Assembly: GCF_001561955.1 (NCBI RefSeq)
Contig: NZ_CP014223.1
Location: 992,001-1,056,000 of the forward strand
Source: Anaerotignum propionicum DSM 1682
GTDB taxonomy: Bacteria; Bacillota; Clostridia; Lachnospirales; Anaerotignaceae
Length of the DNA stretch: 64,000 bases
Direction: 5' to 3'
Part shown: in pieces, positions 40,061 through 48,043 of the stretch
Layout of the letters: each line of letters starts with the position of its first letter
Numbering within the stretch: position 1 is the first letter of the stretch
Program-made: the position numbers and the translations under genes
Notes under the pieces: generated by a model
The model's input: the letters and a program-made list of their open reading frames with translations, nothing else
Database searches by the model: none
Told to the model about the DNA's origin: nothing

Positions 40061-40276
40061 CAAAATGGATGTTTACTCTTTGGGGTGGTGTCTCTAGTGG
40101 GCAAGGCTTTTTTCCAAGTTCTTGGTACAATTTATTAGATAATTCTTCATCCTTTCAAAGAAACTCGAATTACTGGTTTATTGAAGAGTATTCTTTTGCA
40201 TCATAATGGCATTATTTATTTTAAAAACGGATTTTATGTTTCTATGAGAAGAAAAGAGTAGGTAAAATTAATACCA

Positions 40277-40303
40277 ATTAACCTATTGACAAAATAGGTT
40301 AAT
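40277..40303. promoter_or_regulatory. Sulfur-region operator 1 (cystine-type importer)
   Basis: ATTAACCTAT-N7-ATAGGTTAAT, perfect 10-bp arms, covering the -35 box of the promoter at 40286-40314. A bound repressor would block RNA polymerase. It contains the CCTAT-N7-ATAGG core found at three more promoters in this region. Confidence 0.8.
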
Positions 40304-40314
40304 GCGAGTATGAT
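40286..40314 (+). promoter_or_regulatory. Promoter of the cystine-type importer operon
   Basis: TTGACA (40286-40291) and TATGAT (40309-40314) with a 17-bp spacer, consensus-like, 38 bases before leader peptide 1. Confidence 0.88.
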
Positions 40315-40352
40315 ACCACTAGGAATTAAAAAAGTTTCAGGAGGTGGAAACA

Positions 40353-40466
40353 ATGTTTATTTTGAAAGATATTTCCGATATGAAAAATATGTGTTGCTGT
40401 CACAGGGTTTCCCTCGGGCATTATATATGGCAAGGTGCTTCGATAGACATTGTTTCGCGCCTATGA
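40353..40466 (+). CDS. Leader peptide 1, 37 aa with Cys-Cys-Cys
   Basis: Short ORF with a strong ribosome site (CAGGAGGTGG seven bases before ATG 40353), directly downstream of a consensus promoter and upstream of an intrinsic terminator. Codons 14-16 (40392-40400) are TGT TGC TGT, in the context KNMCCCHR. I read it as a regulatory leader whose translation rate senses cysteinyl-tRNA. Segment CTCGGGC (40413-40419), starting 12 bases after the Cys codons, can pair with the terminator 3' arm GCCCGGG (40518-40524) and so act as an antiterminator when a ribosome stalls. The peptide itself probably has no function. No similar leader is known to me in Firmicutes sulfur genes. Confidence 0.75.
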   Translation: MFILKDISDMKNMCCCHRVSLGHYIWQGASIDIVSRL

Positions 40467-40501
40467 GAATCCTTTGATACAGAGGATTGTTATGCCATTT
40501 G

Positions 40502-40531
40502 CTCGGGAGATATAGAAGCCCGGGTTTTTTT
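40502..40531 (+). terminator. Attenuator terminator of the cystine-type importer operon
   Basis: CTCGGG (40502-40507) pairs with CCCGGG (40519-40524; one T-G pair), loop AGATATAGAAG, followed by seven T. It lies 35 bases after the leader stop and 226 bases before the first permease. A small AATCCT/AGGATT hairpin (40468-40488) lies between leader stop and terminator. Confidence 0.88.
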
Positions 40532-40757
40532 GTGCCCACTTACAGAAATCTGAATTACAGGCACTAAAAGAATAAAGAGATGCAAGCTACATGAAATATG
40601 TAGGATTTGAAACATTGGATTTCGGCCGATAGAGATTTCAGGCTTTTTATATAAAGAAGTTGGTGATGTAAAAAAGAGATGCTCCTTGATTTGGGGAACC
40701 CTTGTCATTGTAACGAAACGCTTTACTACAGTGAAAATAATAAAGGAGGCGGTAATT

Positions 40758-41417
40758 CTGAATTGGGAATTTATATGGGAATATTTACCGCTGTATCAGA
40801 AGGCGGCGTGGCTCACAGTTAAGATTGGGCTGATTGGTATTTTGTTTGCCATTATGCTGGGATTTATATGTGCGATTATTCAATATTACAAAGTTCCATT
40901 TTTTAAAAGGATAGTGGGGGTTTACATAGAATTAAGTCGAAACACACCCTTGCTGGTTCAGTTGTTCTTTCTATACTATGGTTTACCCAAAATTGGAATC
41001 CAGACAAATGCCACAACCTGCGGTATTGTTGGGTTAGCGTTTTTGGGTGGAAGTTATATGGCAGAGGCGTTTCGAAGTGGCTTGGAAGCAGTAGAAGTCA
41101 TTCAGACAGAAAGTGCACTGAGTCTTGGAATGAATCGATATCAGATAATGAGGTATGTGGTACTTCCTCAAGCTATCTCTGTAACCATTCCTGCTTTTAT
41201 GGCTAACATAATTTTTTTGATGAAAGAAACCAGTGTATTTAGTGCAATCAGCTTGATGGATTTGATGTTTACGGCGAAAGACCTCATTGGCCTATATTAT
41301 AAAACAACGGAAAGCCTGTTTTTGCTGGTGGTTTTTTACCTAATCATACTATTGCCGATTTCTATTTTGGGCAGCTTGCTGGAAAGGAGGCTGCGCTATG
41401 CCGGATTTGGGTCTTGA
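40758..41417 (+). CDS. Polar amino acid (cystine-type) ABC transporter permease 1
   Basis: Membrane subunit of a HisM/TcyB-type importer, 219 aa from the chosen start, with about five helices and the coupling motif EAFRSGLEAVEVIQTESALS near residue 105. The only ribosome site, AAAGGAGGCGG, lies eight bases before CTG 40758, and from there the protein begins MNWEFIWEYLP as such permeases normally do; there is no ATG or GTG. The alternative is TTG 40686, which adds 24 unlikely residues. A CTG start is rare and may limit expression. A second permease, an ATPase and a binding protein follow. Cystine or cysteine as substrate is inferred from context. Confidence 0.85.
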   Translation: MNWEFIWEYLPLYQKAAWLTVKIGLIGILFAIMLGFICAIIQYYKVPFFKRIVGVYIELSRNTPLLVQLFFLYYGLPKIGIQTNATTCGIVGLAFLGGSYMAEAFRSGLEAVEVIQTESALSLGMNRYQIMRYVVLPQAISVTIPAFMANIIFLMKETSVFSAISLMDLMFTAKDLIGLYYKTTESLFLLVVFYLIILLPISILGSLLERRLRYAGFGS

Positions 41418-42072
41418 AATTTTACTAAAAGGAAGTAACATGATTCGCCTTTTGGGGGGATTATGGGTAGCGTTAAAAATCAGCTTAATTTCAGTTGCCA
41501 TCAGCATTCCCCTTGGGATATTGTTGGGTGCTCTGATGACATGGAAGAATCCTATTACAAAAATAATTTTAAGGTTATATTTGGAATTTATTCGTATCAT
41601 GCCCCAGTTGGTTCTTTTATTTCTCGTTTATTTTGGTACTACAAAAACCTTTGGTTGGGATTTATCAGGTGAGATGGCGGCAATTCTTGTTTTTACCCTT
41701 TGGGGAACAGCGGAAATGAGCGACTTGGTTCGAGGAGCGTTGATTTCCATTCCCAAGCATCAGTATGAAAGCAGTGAAGCTTTGGGGCTTAGCAAGGTGC
41801 AAACGTATTTATATATTATTATTCCGCAGGCTGTTAGGCGATTGATTCCATTATCCATTAATCTTATTACAAGAATGATTAAAACCACCAGCTTAATTTT
41901 GATGATTGGTGTGGTAGAGGTGCTTAAAGTTGCCCAGCAGATGATTGAGGCAAACCGCATGTCCAGTCCTAATGGGGCATTCGGCATTTATTTAGCAGTT
42001 TTTATTTTGTATTTTATCGCTTGCTGGCCCATTAGTATGCTGGCAAAACATTTGGAAATGAAGTGGAGGTGA
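41398..42072 (+). CDS. Polar amino acid (cystine-type) ABC transporter permease 2
   Basis: Second membrane subunit, 224 aa, same HisM/GlnP family, with the coupling segment SDLVRGALISIPKHQYESSE near residue 105. It starts within the end of permease 1 (ribosome site GGAAAGGAGG), so expression is coupled. Two different permeases imply a heterodimeric channel, as in TcyLM-type cystine importers. Confidence 0.9.
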   Translation: MPDLGLEILLKGSNMIRLLGGLWVALKISLISVAISIPLGILLGALMTWKNPITKIILRLYLEFIRIMPQLVLLFLVYFGTTKTFGWDLSGEMAAILVFTLWGTAEMSDLVRGALISIPKHQYESSEALGLSKVQTYLYIIIPQAVRRLIPLSINLITRMIKTTSLILMIGVVEVLKVAQQMIEANRMSSPNGAFGIYLAVFILYFIACWPISMLAKHLEMKWR

Positions 42073-42077
42073 TTTTT

Positions 42078-42863
42078 TTGTCAGAACCAATATTAACATT
42101 GGAACAGGTAACAAAAACGTTTGGCGAAAACACCGTTTTGGATGGCATTAATCTTACTGTGCATCAGGGTGAGGTTATCGTCATTGTTGGCCCTAGCGGC
42201 TGCGGAAAAAGTACCCTTCTTCGATGCATCAATGCGTTGGAGCCGATTCAAGGAGGGCAAATCAGCTTAGATGGAGAGAAGATTGATCAAAAGAGTAAAA
42301 GCCTTGTAGCCCTTCGTCAAAAAATAGGGATGGTTTTTCAGAGTTATGAATTGTTTCCCCATTTAACGGTATTGGAGAATATAATGCTGGCACCAACTAT
42401 AGTACAAAATCGAAAAAAAGAAGAGGTTAGAGAGGAGGCTCTGGCACTTTTGGGGCGTGTTGGTCTCATTGGCAAGGAAAACAGCTACCCCAGACAGCTT
42501 TCAGGAGGACAAAAACAGCGAGTTGCTATTGTGAGAGCATTATGTATGCATCCTGAAATCCTTCTTTTTGATGAAGTAACTGCCGCCCTTGACCCGGAGA
42601 TGGTGCGGGAGGTTTTGGATGTTATGCTGAATTTGGCGTCACAAGGAAGAACCATGATGATTGTAACTCATGAGATGCAATTTGCAAGGGCAGTGGCAGA
42701 CCGAATTATTTTTCTGGATAGCGGAAAGGTTCTAGAGGATACTTCACCAGAACTGTTTTTTGAGAAACCAAAAACAGAGAGAGCAAGACAATTTTTAAAT
42801 ATGTTTGAATTTCATGCAGTCAAATCTCCAAAAGCGGAAGAATCTGTGCAACAGAATGCATAA
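42078..42863 (+). CDS. Polar amino acid (cystine-type) ABC transporter ATPase
   Basis: 261-aa ATPase of the GlnQ/TcyN group: Walker A GPSGCGKST near residue 37, Q-loop GMVFQSYELFPH, signature LSGGQKQRVAIVRAL near 140 and Walker B ILLFDEVTAALDP. TTG 42078 follows GGAGGTGA by seven bases and gives a normal MSEPILTLEQV start; the GTG at 42063 overlaps that site. Note the Val in FDEVTAALDP where most relatives have Pro, a common variant in this group. Confidence 0.93.
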   Translation: MSEPILTLEQVTKTFGENTVLDGINLTVHQGEVIVIVGPSGCGKSTLLRCINALEPIQGGQISLDGEKIDQKSKSLVALRQKIGMVFQSYELFPHLTVLENIMLAPTIVQNRKKEEVREEALALLGRVGLIGKENSYPRQLSGGQKQRVAIVRALCMHPEILLFDEVTAALDPEMVREVLDVMLNLASQGRTMMIVTHEMQFARAVADRIIFLDSGKVLEDTSPELFFEKPKTERARQFLNMFEFHAVKSPKAEESVQQNA

Positions 42864-42909
42864 GGAGAGTTGGACATATACAATTATAATAATGAAAAGG
42901 GGAAGATTT

Positions 42910-43794
42910 ATGATGAATTTGAAGAGAATGGTACCATTAGCAATGGCAATGACACTGGCTTTGGCAGTTACCGCATGTGGAAAAAAGGCGGACTCTAAGG
43001 AAGCTGGAGACGGGGCAAATGCAGGCAAGGAGAAGGCGGTTGTTTACCGTACATTAGATGAAATTAAAGAAAGCGGCACAATCAACATAGGCGTTTTTTC
43101 AGACAAAAATCCTTTTGGATATGTAGATGAGAATGGGGACTATCAGGGATATGACGTTTATTTCGCCAACCGTCTTGGTGAAGATTTGGGTGTGAAAATC
43201 AATTATGTATCTACAGAAGCGGCAAACCGCATTGAATATTTAGAGACAGGTAAGGTTGACGTCATACTTGCCAACTTTACTGTAACAAAAGAACGTGCAG
43301 AGAAGGTTGACTTTGCTCTGCCTTATATGAATGTTGCCCTTGGGGTTGTTTCTCCTGAAAGCAAGGTCATCGAAAGCTTGGATAATTGGAATCCCAAGGA
43401 TGAAATGATTGTTATTTCAGGCACAACAGCTGAGCCATTTTTAATTGAGAATTATCCCAATATTCCTTTGCAAAAGTATGATTCTTATGCCACAGCCAAA
43501 AATGCAATGGAAAATGGGAATGGTGTTGCATGGGCAAATGATAATACAGAAGTAATAGCATTTGCGCTGCAAAATAAAGGCTATACCGTTGGTATTCCCT
43601 CTTTGGGCAGTCAGGATACCATTGCGCCCGCAGTGTCCAAAGGAAACGAGACTCTTTTGAATTGGATTAACGAAGAAATCAAGAGCCTGGGGAATGAGAA
43701 GTTCTTCCATGCAAATTATGAAGCAACTTTGGTAGATACCTATGGTCTGGAGTTTGAAGATAGTTTGGTTGTTGAAGGCGGTCAGGTTCAATAA
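42910..43794 (+). CDS. Amino acid (cystine-type) substrate-binding lipoprotein
   Basis: 294-aa SBP_bac_3 family binding protein. The signal peptide MMNLKRMVPLAMAMTLALAV ends in a lipobox with Cys22 (TACG). The mature domain opens with GTINIGVFSDKNPFGYVDENG and has VDVILANFTVTKERAEKVDF near residue 110, normal for polar amino-acid binders. ATG 42910 follows AAAAGGGGAAG, 46 bases after the ATPase. It is the last gene of the importer operon. The cysteine leader upstream is the reason to favour cystine over another amino acid. Confidence 0.9.
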   Translation: MMNLKRMVPLAMAMTLALAVTACGKKADSKEAGDGANAGKEKAVVYRTLDEIKESGTINIGVFSDKNPFGYVDENGDYQGYDVYFANRLGEDLGVKINYVSTEAANRIEYLETGKVDVILANFTVTKERAEKVDFALPYMNVALGVVSPESKVIESLDNWNPKDEMIVISGTTAEPFLIENYPNIPLQKYDSYATAKNAMENGNGVAWANDNTEVIAFALQNKGYTVGIPSLGSQDTIAPAVSKGNETLLNWINEEIKSLGNEKFFHANYEATLVDTYGLEFEDSLVVEGGQVQ

Positions 43795-43810
43795 ATTTTA
43801 AAACAATGAT

Positions 43811-43838
43811 GCGGAGGTCAATTTTGGCCTCCGTTTTT
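43811..43838 (+). terminator. Terminator of the importer operon
   Basis: CGGAGG pairs with CCTCCG, with an inner TCA/TGG-like pairing, followed by TTTTT. From here to the cysK promoter at 44022 no gene is seen. Confidence 0.9.
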
Positions 43839-44021
43839 ATATGCATATTTTATTGTATAGAGTTGAAAATGAGAGATTTCTCAGGAAAAGTAAACAGTTT
43901 AAACGTTATGAATGTTTTGATGTCTTTATTAGCATTTGATTTCTTCTCTATTGCATAGTTTAAAAATCAAGAAATTTGTATTTTTAAGGAACTGAATTTC
44001 CTATTATTTTAAAAGTTTCTG

Positions 44022-44050
44022 TTGACAGCATAAAATGGCTATGTTAGAAT
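44022..44050 (+). promoter_or_regulatory. Promoter of cysK
   Basis: TTGACA (44022-44027) and TAGAAT (44045-44050), 17-bp spacer. Confidence 0.85.
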
Positions 44051-44053
44051 AAA

Positions 44054-44072
44054 ACCTATAAATTCGATAGGT
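44054..44072. promoter_or_regulatory. Sulfur-region operator 2 (cysK)
   Basis: ACCTAT-N7-ATAGGT, perfect 6-bp arms with the same 7-base centre length as operator 1. It lies just after the -10 box, over the expected transcription start. Confidence 0.78.
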
Positions 44073-44112
44073 ATATAGGAATAAAGAAAATACCTTAGGA
44101 AGAGGGAGACAT

Positions 44113-44148
44113 ATGCATATTAGAGTATTGAAACGATGTTGTTGCTGA
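44113..44148 (+). CDS. Leader peptide 2, 11 aa ending Cys-Cys-Cys
   Basis: MHIRVLKRCCC-stop. ATG 44113 follows AGGAAGAGGGAG. Three Cys codons (TGT TGT TGC, 44137-44145) are immediately before TGA, so a ribosome short of cysteinyl-tRNA stalls next to the stop. Unlike leaders 1, 3 and 4 there is no T-run terminator before the gene. The cysK ribosome site (AAGGAG, 44186-44191) is 38 bases past the stop, and ATTCAA (44153-44158) can pair with TTGAAT (44178-44183) or TTGAA (44183-44187), so control here may act on translation of cysK. Mechanism is inference. Confidence 0.75.
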   Translation: MHIRVLKRCCC

Positions 44149-44202
44149 TGAGATTCAAATTTGAGTAGGCAATCATATTGAATTGAAGGAGAAGAAACTG
44201 AT

Positions 44203-45132
44203 ATGAGAACATTTGACAAGATTACGGATCTAATCGGAGGAACCCCTCTCTTAAAACTAAATTGCTATAGTGTCCAAAAGGAACTTGACACTACAATCCT
44301 TGCCAAGCTGGAATATTTTAATCCTGCCGGCAGTGTGAAGGATAGAATTGCAAAGGCAATGTTAGAGGATGCTGAGGAAAAAGGTCTGCTAAAGCCCGAT
44401 ACAATCATTATTGAACCAACCAGTGGCAATACAGGAATTGGTCTTGCGGCTGTGGCTGCCTCAAAAGGATATAAAATTATTTTGACTATGCCGGAAACAA
44501 TGAGCATTGAACGACGCAACTTATTGAAGGCTTATGGTGCTCAGCTTGTATTGACCGAGGGTGCTAAAGGCATGAAAGGTGCTATTGAGCGGGCAAATGA
44601 GCTGGCGGAAGAGAATCCAAACAGCTTTATTCCCAGCCAGTTTACCAACGAGGCAAATCCTGCGGTGCACTTTAAAACCACTGGCCCTGAAATTTGGAAG
44701 GATACCGATGGTAAGGTGGATATTCTTGTTGCAGGTGTAGGTACCGGTGGAACAATTTCAGGTGTAGGGGCGTATTTGAAAGCCCAAAACCCCAATATAA
44801 AGGTAATTGCCGTTGAACCTGTTGGTTCTCCCGTTCTTTCAAAAGGGATTGCAGGCCCTCACAAAATTCAGGGGATTGGAGCGGGCTTTATACCCGAAAT
44901 TTTAAACACAGAAATTTATGATGAAGTGTTTGCAGTGGAGAATGAAGATGCTTTCGAGACAGGAAGACTCTTGGCACAAAAAGAAGGATTGCTTGTTGGT
45001 ATTTCTTCGGGAGCAGCTGCATTTGCCGCGGCAGAAATAGCAAAAAGACCCGAAAACAAAGAGAAAATAATTGTAGTGATTTTACCGGATACAGGGGAGC
45101 GTTATCTTACAACGCCTATGTTTTCCGAATAA
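44203..45132 (+). CDS. cysK: Cysteine synthase A (O-acetylserine sulfhydrylase)
   Basis: 309-aa PLP enzyme making cysteine from O-acetylserine and sulfide. PLP Lys46 sits in [17 protein letters not shown] is at 73-78, [12 protein letters not shown] near 176 is the phosphate loop and SSGAA is near 267. TSGNTG is the CysK type, distinct from the TAGNTG of the MccA-like gene downstream. Start ATG 44203 follows GAAGGAGAAG. It is preceded by leader peptide 2 and operator 2. A second, closely similar copy lies at 59551. Leader peptide 3 begins 29 bases after its stop with no promoter visible between, so it is likely co-transcribed. Confidence 0.95.
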   Translation: MRTFDKITDLIGGTPLLKLNCYSVQKELDTTILAKLEYFNPAGSVKDRIAKAMLEDAEEKGLLKPDTIIIEPTSGNTGIGLAAVAASKGYKIILTMPETMSIERRNLLKAYGAQLVLTEGAKGMKGAIERANELAEENPNSFIPSQFTNEANPAVHFKTTGPEIWKDTDGKVDILVAGVGTGGTISGVGAYLKAQNPNIKVIAVEPVGSPVLSKGIAGPHKIQGIGAGFIPEILNTEIYDEVFAVENEDAFETGRLLAQKEGLLVGISSGAAAFAAAEIAKRPENKEKIIVVILPDTGERYLTTPMFSE

Positions 45133-45161
45133 TATGAAACCAAAAGAGCGGAGGGCGTAAG

Positions 45162-45296
45162 ATGAAATTGAAAAGAAATATAGAAAGAAAATTGATAACA
45201 ATAAAGTCTTACGTTTTTGATGCTCTTTCTGTGTTGGAAGTGTTTTATTATAATGCATGCTGTTGTAAGCAGGAGGGAAATTTACCTTTGGTTTAA
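45162..45296 (+). CDS. Leader peptide 3, 44 aa with Cys-Cys-Cys
   Basis: ATG 45162 follows GCGGAGGGCG, a strong ribosome site. Codons 33-35 (45258-45266) are TGC TGT TGT in the context YNACCCKQ; the basic N-terminus (MKLKRNIERK) resembles no family. The stop at 45294 is 48 bases before the large terminator that precedes the methyltransferase-luxS-mccBA operon. AATGCAT (45252-45258), touching the first Cys codon, can pair with ATGCATT (45309-45315), so a stalled ribosome would change the fold. I could not find by eye a clean competitor for the terminator stem. Confidence 0.72.
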   Translation: MKLKRNIERKLITIKSYVFDALSVLEVFYYNACCCKQEGNLPLV

Positions 45297-45344
45297 AGCA
45301 GTGATATTATGCATTTAATAATATTTCTAGATAAAAACATTGGT

Positions 45345-45402
45345 AAAACTCCTCTTGTCTTTTAAACAGCATTCATGTGGAAAAGACAGGGGGAGTTTTT
45401 TT
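45345..45402 (+). terminator. Attenuator terminator before the methyltransferase-luxS-mccBA operon
   Basis: A 19-bp stem (arms 45345-45363 and 45381-45399: AAAACTCCTCTTGTCTTTT with AAAAGACAGGGGGAGTTTT, two G-T pairs), loop of 17 bases and a seven-T tail. It stands between leader peptide 3 and the start at 45430, so it both ends the cysK transcript and gates the operon. Confidence 0.93.
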
Positions 45403-45429
45403 ATAAATCAATATATAGAGGTGATTCTT

Positions 45430-46344
45430 ATGATAGATATGAGAGAAAGTATGACTGCCAAAATGTGCTCCTTTGCCCGTGCGTATCACTCAAACCATGC
45501 TAGACAAAAAATATTTGATGACTATCTTGCTTACGACATGATGGGGAAGGAAGAATATGAAGAGGTCGGCATGATTTTGCAAAATACATTTGGCATTACC
45601 CAATCCCCGTTGCAAACAGATTTTTCGGGGAAACTGACCTATCCCTTGATTGACCATTATTTAACCCCGATTTTGCTTTCACGTATTGCCTATGCAGAAA
45701 CTGAGCTTATGAATTTTGCCAACAAGCATGGTAAAAGCCAATATGTAATTTGTGGGGCTGGAATGGATACCTTTGCTTTCCGCAATCCAAATACAGATAT
45801 TCGCATTTTTGAATTGGATCATCCCGACACACAGCGTTATAAAATGGAGAAAATTCAGAAGCTTGAATGGACTATCCCCCAGAATGTGCAGTATGTGCCG
45901 ATTGATTTTTCAAAGCATGATTTAGTGGAAACCTTGAAAGACGCAGGATTTGACCCATTAGTACCCACGTATTTTGCAATCTTGGGCGTGACCTATTATT
46001 TGACTTTGCCTGTGTTTGAGGAAACCATTCAAAAAATTGCCGCTTTATCAATCCCGGGAAATAAAATTGTGTTTGATTATCCTGATGAAACTACGTTTGG
46101 AGAAAATCCTGTGGAGCGGGTTTATCGTCTGACACAAGCGACGGAAAGCTTAGGTGAGCAAATGAAGCAAGGGCTTGAGTTTGCCGATGTAAAGGCGGCT
46201 TTAGGTCGGCATCATTTTTCTGTGGAAGCCCACTTAAATCCTGAGAGAATTCAGAATGCTTATTTTGCAAACAGAACGGACGGACAGAAGGCGTTTGAAA
46301 ATATTCATTTGATTTTGGCAAATAAAGAGGAGGGGACAGTATGA
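45430..46344 (+). CDS. SAM-dependent methyltransferase (LCM/PPM1-like)
   Basis: 304-aa class I methyltransferase of the leucine carboxyl methyltransferase-like group; SAM motif I is YVICGAGMDTFAFR near residue 105 and an acidic motif II ELDHPDTQ near 130. Its acceptor is unknown. Using SAM it yields S-adenosylhomocysteine, which feeds LuxS encoded directly after it (ATGA overlap). This parallels the Bacillus subtilis yrrT-mtnN-mccA-mccB operon, where a methyltransferase of a different subfamily occupies the first position. ATG 45430 follows AGAGGTGAT; the longer frame from 45340 runs through the terminator and is rejected. Confidence 0.88.
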   Translation: MIDMRESMTAKMCSFARAYHSNHARQKIFDDYLAYDMMGKEEYEEVGMILQNTFGITQSPLQTDFSGKLTYPLIDHYLTPILLSRIAYAETELMNFANKHGKSQYVICGAGMDTFAFRNPNTDIRIFELDHPDTQRYKMEKIQKLEWTIPQNVQYVPIDFSKHDLVETLKDAGFDPLVPTYFAILGVTYYLTLPVFEETIQKIAALSIPGNKIVFDYPDETTFGENPVERVYRLTQATESLGEQMKQGLEFADVKAALGRHHFSVEAHLNPERIQNAYFANRTDGQKAFENIHLILANKEEGTV

Positions 46345-46805
46345 AAAGAATTGCAAGCTTTGAGGTGAATCATGATATTCTGCACGAAGGAATGTACGTT
46401 TCTAGAATTGATGGTGATATTGTTACCTATGACATCCGTATGAAAAAACCAAACGACGGTGATTATTTGGCAAATGGAGCCATACATACCTTTGAGCATT
46501 TATTTGCTACTTTTGCCAGAAACAGCGAGTTTTCTGAAAATGTTATTTATGTAGGGCCTATGGGATGCCGAACAGGATTTTATCTTCTCCTTCGAGATAA
46601 GGTAAGCCATGAAGATGCTCTTGCGCTGGTGAAAGATGCATTTGAATTTATCGCAAATTTTGAAGGAGAGATTCCGGGGAGTCAACCTTGTGAATGCGGA
46701 AATTATCTGGAACATGATTTGCAATCGGCAAAAGACAATGCAAAGGAGATACTTTCTGTTTTAGAGCATTGGTCAGAGGAGAAAATGGTGTATAAAATAG
46801 AATAA
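46341..46805 (+). CDS. luxS: S-ribosylhomocysteine lyase LuxS
   Basis: 154-aa metalloenzyme that cleaves S-ribosylhomocysteine to homocysteine and the AI-2 precursor. Metal ligands and catalytic residues are visible: HTFEHLFATFAR (His49, Glu52, His53), Cys76 in GPMGCRTGF and Cys119 in ECGNY. It overlaps the methyltransferase gene by ATGA. In this operon its main role is probably homocysteine recovery for reverse transsulfuration, with AI-2 as a by-product; the SAH nucleosidase needed before it is not in the window. Confidence 0.96.
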   Translation: MKRIASFEVNHDILHEGMYVSRIDGDIVTYDIRMKKPNDGDYLANGAIHTFEHLFATFARNSEFSENVIYVGPMGCRTGFYLLLRDKVSHEDALALVKDAFEFIANFEGEIPGSQPCECGNYLEHDLQSAKDNAKEILSVLEHWSEEKMVYKIE

Positions 46806-46883
46806 TTTTATTGGTTACTTCACAATAAGGTGAATATATGTCGTTATGAAAATAACACTTTTTAAAATAAGGAGGTCGCAAAT

Positions 46884-48041
46884 ATGGCGCATTATGAGAA
46901 ATTTGAATCAGCCCTTATCCATGGTGGAGTTTACGGTGATAAATTTACTGGGGCAGTAAACGTTCCCATCTATCAAACATCCACCTTTGAGCAGGAGGGA
47001 TTAGGACAGCACAAAGGCTGGGAATATGCCCGTACAGGCAATCCCACCAGACATGCAGTGGAAACATTGATTGCTGAGCTTGAACAGGGAAAAGCGGGGT
47101 TTGCCTTTTCTTCGGGTATGGCCTCAATTACCGCAGTTTTAAGCCTGTTTCAGTCAGGTGACCGTATCATTATTTCAAAGAACGTATATGGTGGCACTTT
47201 TCGTGTTTTAGATAAAATATTTCGAAATTTTGGCATTTCATATGCTTTTGAAGATACCACCGATTTAAATAGCCTGAAAGAAAGACTGACCGAAGATGTA
47301 AAGGCGATTCTGATAGAAAGCCCTGCAAATCCCCTTTTAACGGTGACGGACATTGCAGGAATTGCAACAATTGCCAAAGAAAAAGGGATATTAACCATTG
47401 TGGATAATACGTTTATGACACCTTACCTTCAAAGACCCCTGGAGCTTGGAGCGGACATTGTTGTACATAGCGCTACAAAATATCTGGGTGGACATAGTGA
47501 CCTTATTGCAGGGTTGGTGGTTGTAAATACAGAAGAACTGGCGGAACGCCTTGGGTTTATACAAAATGCCACGGGGGGCATTCTGGCGCCATTTGATTCT
47601 TTTCTGCTGGTTCGTGGAATAAAGACGCTAGGTGTTCGTATGGATCGACATGTAGAAAACGCATTTAACGTAGCAAAATATTTGCGAAATCATGAAGGGG
47701 TAAAGAAGGTATACTACCCAGGTTTTGCAGATGCCCAAGGGTATGAAATCAATCAAAAGCAAGCAAAAAATGGCGGAGCTATGATTTCTTTTGAACTTAA
47801 AGAAAAGTACAATATAAATAAGTTTTTTTCTTCATTGAGATTAATTGCCCTCGCAGAAAGCCTAGGAGGTGTGGAAAGCCTTGTATGCCATCCTTCTACC
47901 ATGACCCATGCCTCCATCCCTGAAGAAAAGAGGCAGGAAATCGGTATCAGCGATGCATTAATCCGATTATCCATCGGCATAGAAGGAATTGAAGACCTTA
48001 TCTTGGATTTAGAACAGGCAATTGCAGAAAGTGAGGGATAA
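46884..48041 (+). CDS. mccB: Cystathionine gamma-lyase / transsulfuration PLP enzyme (MccB-like)
   Basis: 385-aa Cys/Met-metabolism PLP enzyme. PLP Lys199 is in SATKYLGGHSD, YARTGNPTR lies near residue 48 and FSSGMASITAV near 75. Next to an MccA-like gene and luxS, it most likely cleaves cystathionine to cysteine, ammonia and 2-oxobutyrate; cystathionine synthase, beta-lyase or methionine gamma-lyase activities of the same family cannot be excluded. ATG 46884 follows AAGGAGGTCGC. It is separated by 78 bases from luxS and 2 from mccA. Confidence 0.9.
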   Translation: MAHYEKFESALIHGGVYGDKFTGAVNVPIYQTSTFEQEGLGQHKGWEYARTGNPTRHAVETLIAELEQGKAGFAFSSGMASITAVLSLFQSGDRIIISKNVYGGTFRVLDKIFRNFGISYAFEDTTDLNSLKERLTEDVKAILIESPANPLLTVTDIAGIATIAKEKGILTIVDNTFMTPYLQRPLELGADIVVHSATKYLGGHSDLIAGLVVVNTEELAERLGFIQNATGGILAPFDSFLLVRGIKTLGVRMDRHVENAFNVAKYLRNHEGVKKVYYPGFADAQGYEINQKQAKNGGAMISFELKEKYNINKFFSSLRLIALAESLGGVESLVCHPSTMTHASIPEEKRQEIGISDALIRLSIGIEGIEDLILDLEQAIAESEG

Positions 48042-48043
48042 TT

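Larger units (their letters stand above)
39352..40270 (+). other. Kilobase of insertion-sequence debris
   Basis: Contains a terminator-like hairpin (39710-39747), a 16-bp inverted repeat (39813-39872), an IS200-type transposase remnant (39907-40060) and, at about 40075-40208, an open protein-like stretch containing TLWGGVSSGQGFFPSSWYNL without a start codon. An ORF at 39419-39634 has no ribosome site or family resemblance. No functional gene is supported. Confidence 0.6.

Noticed and set aside
45340-45429. N-terminal extension of the methyltransferase
   Set aside because: The extra 30 codons coincide with the 19-bp terminator hairpin; ATG 45430 has a proper ribosome site.
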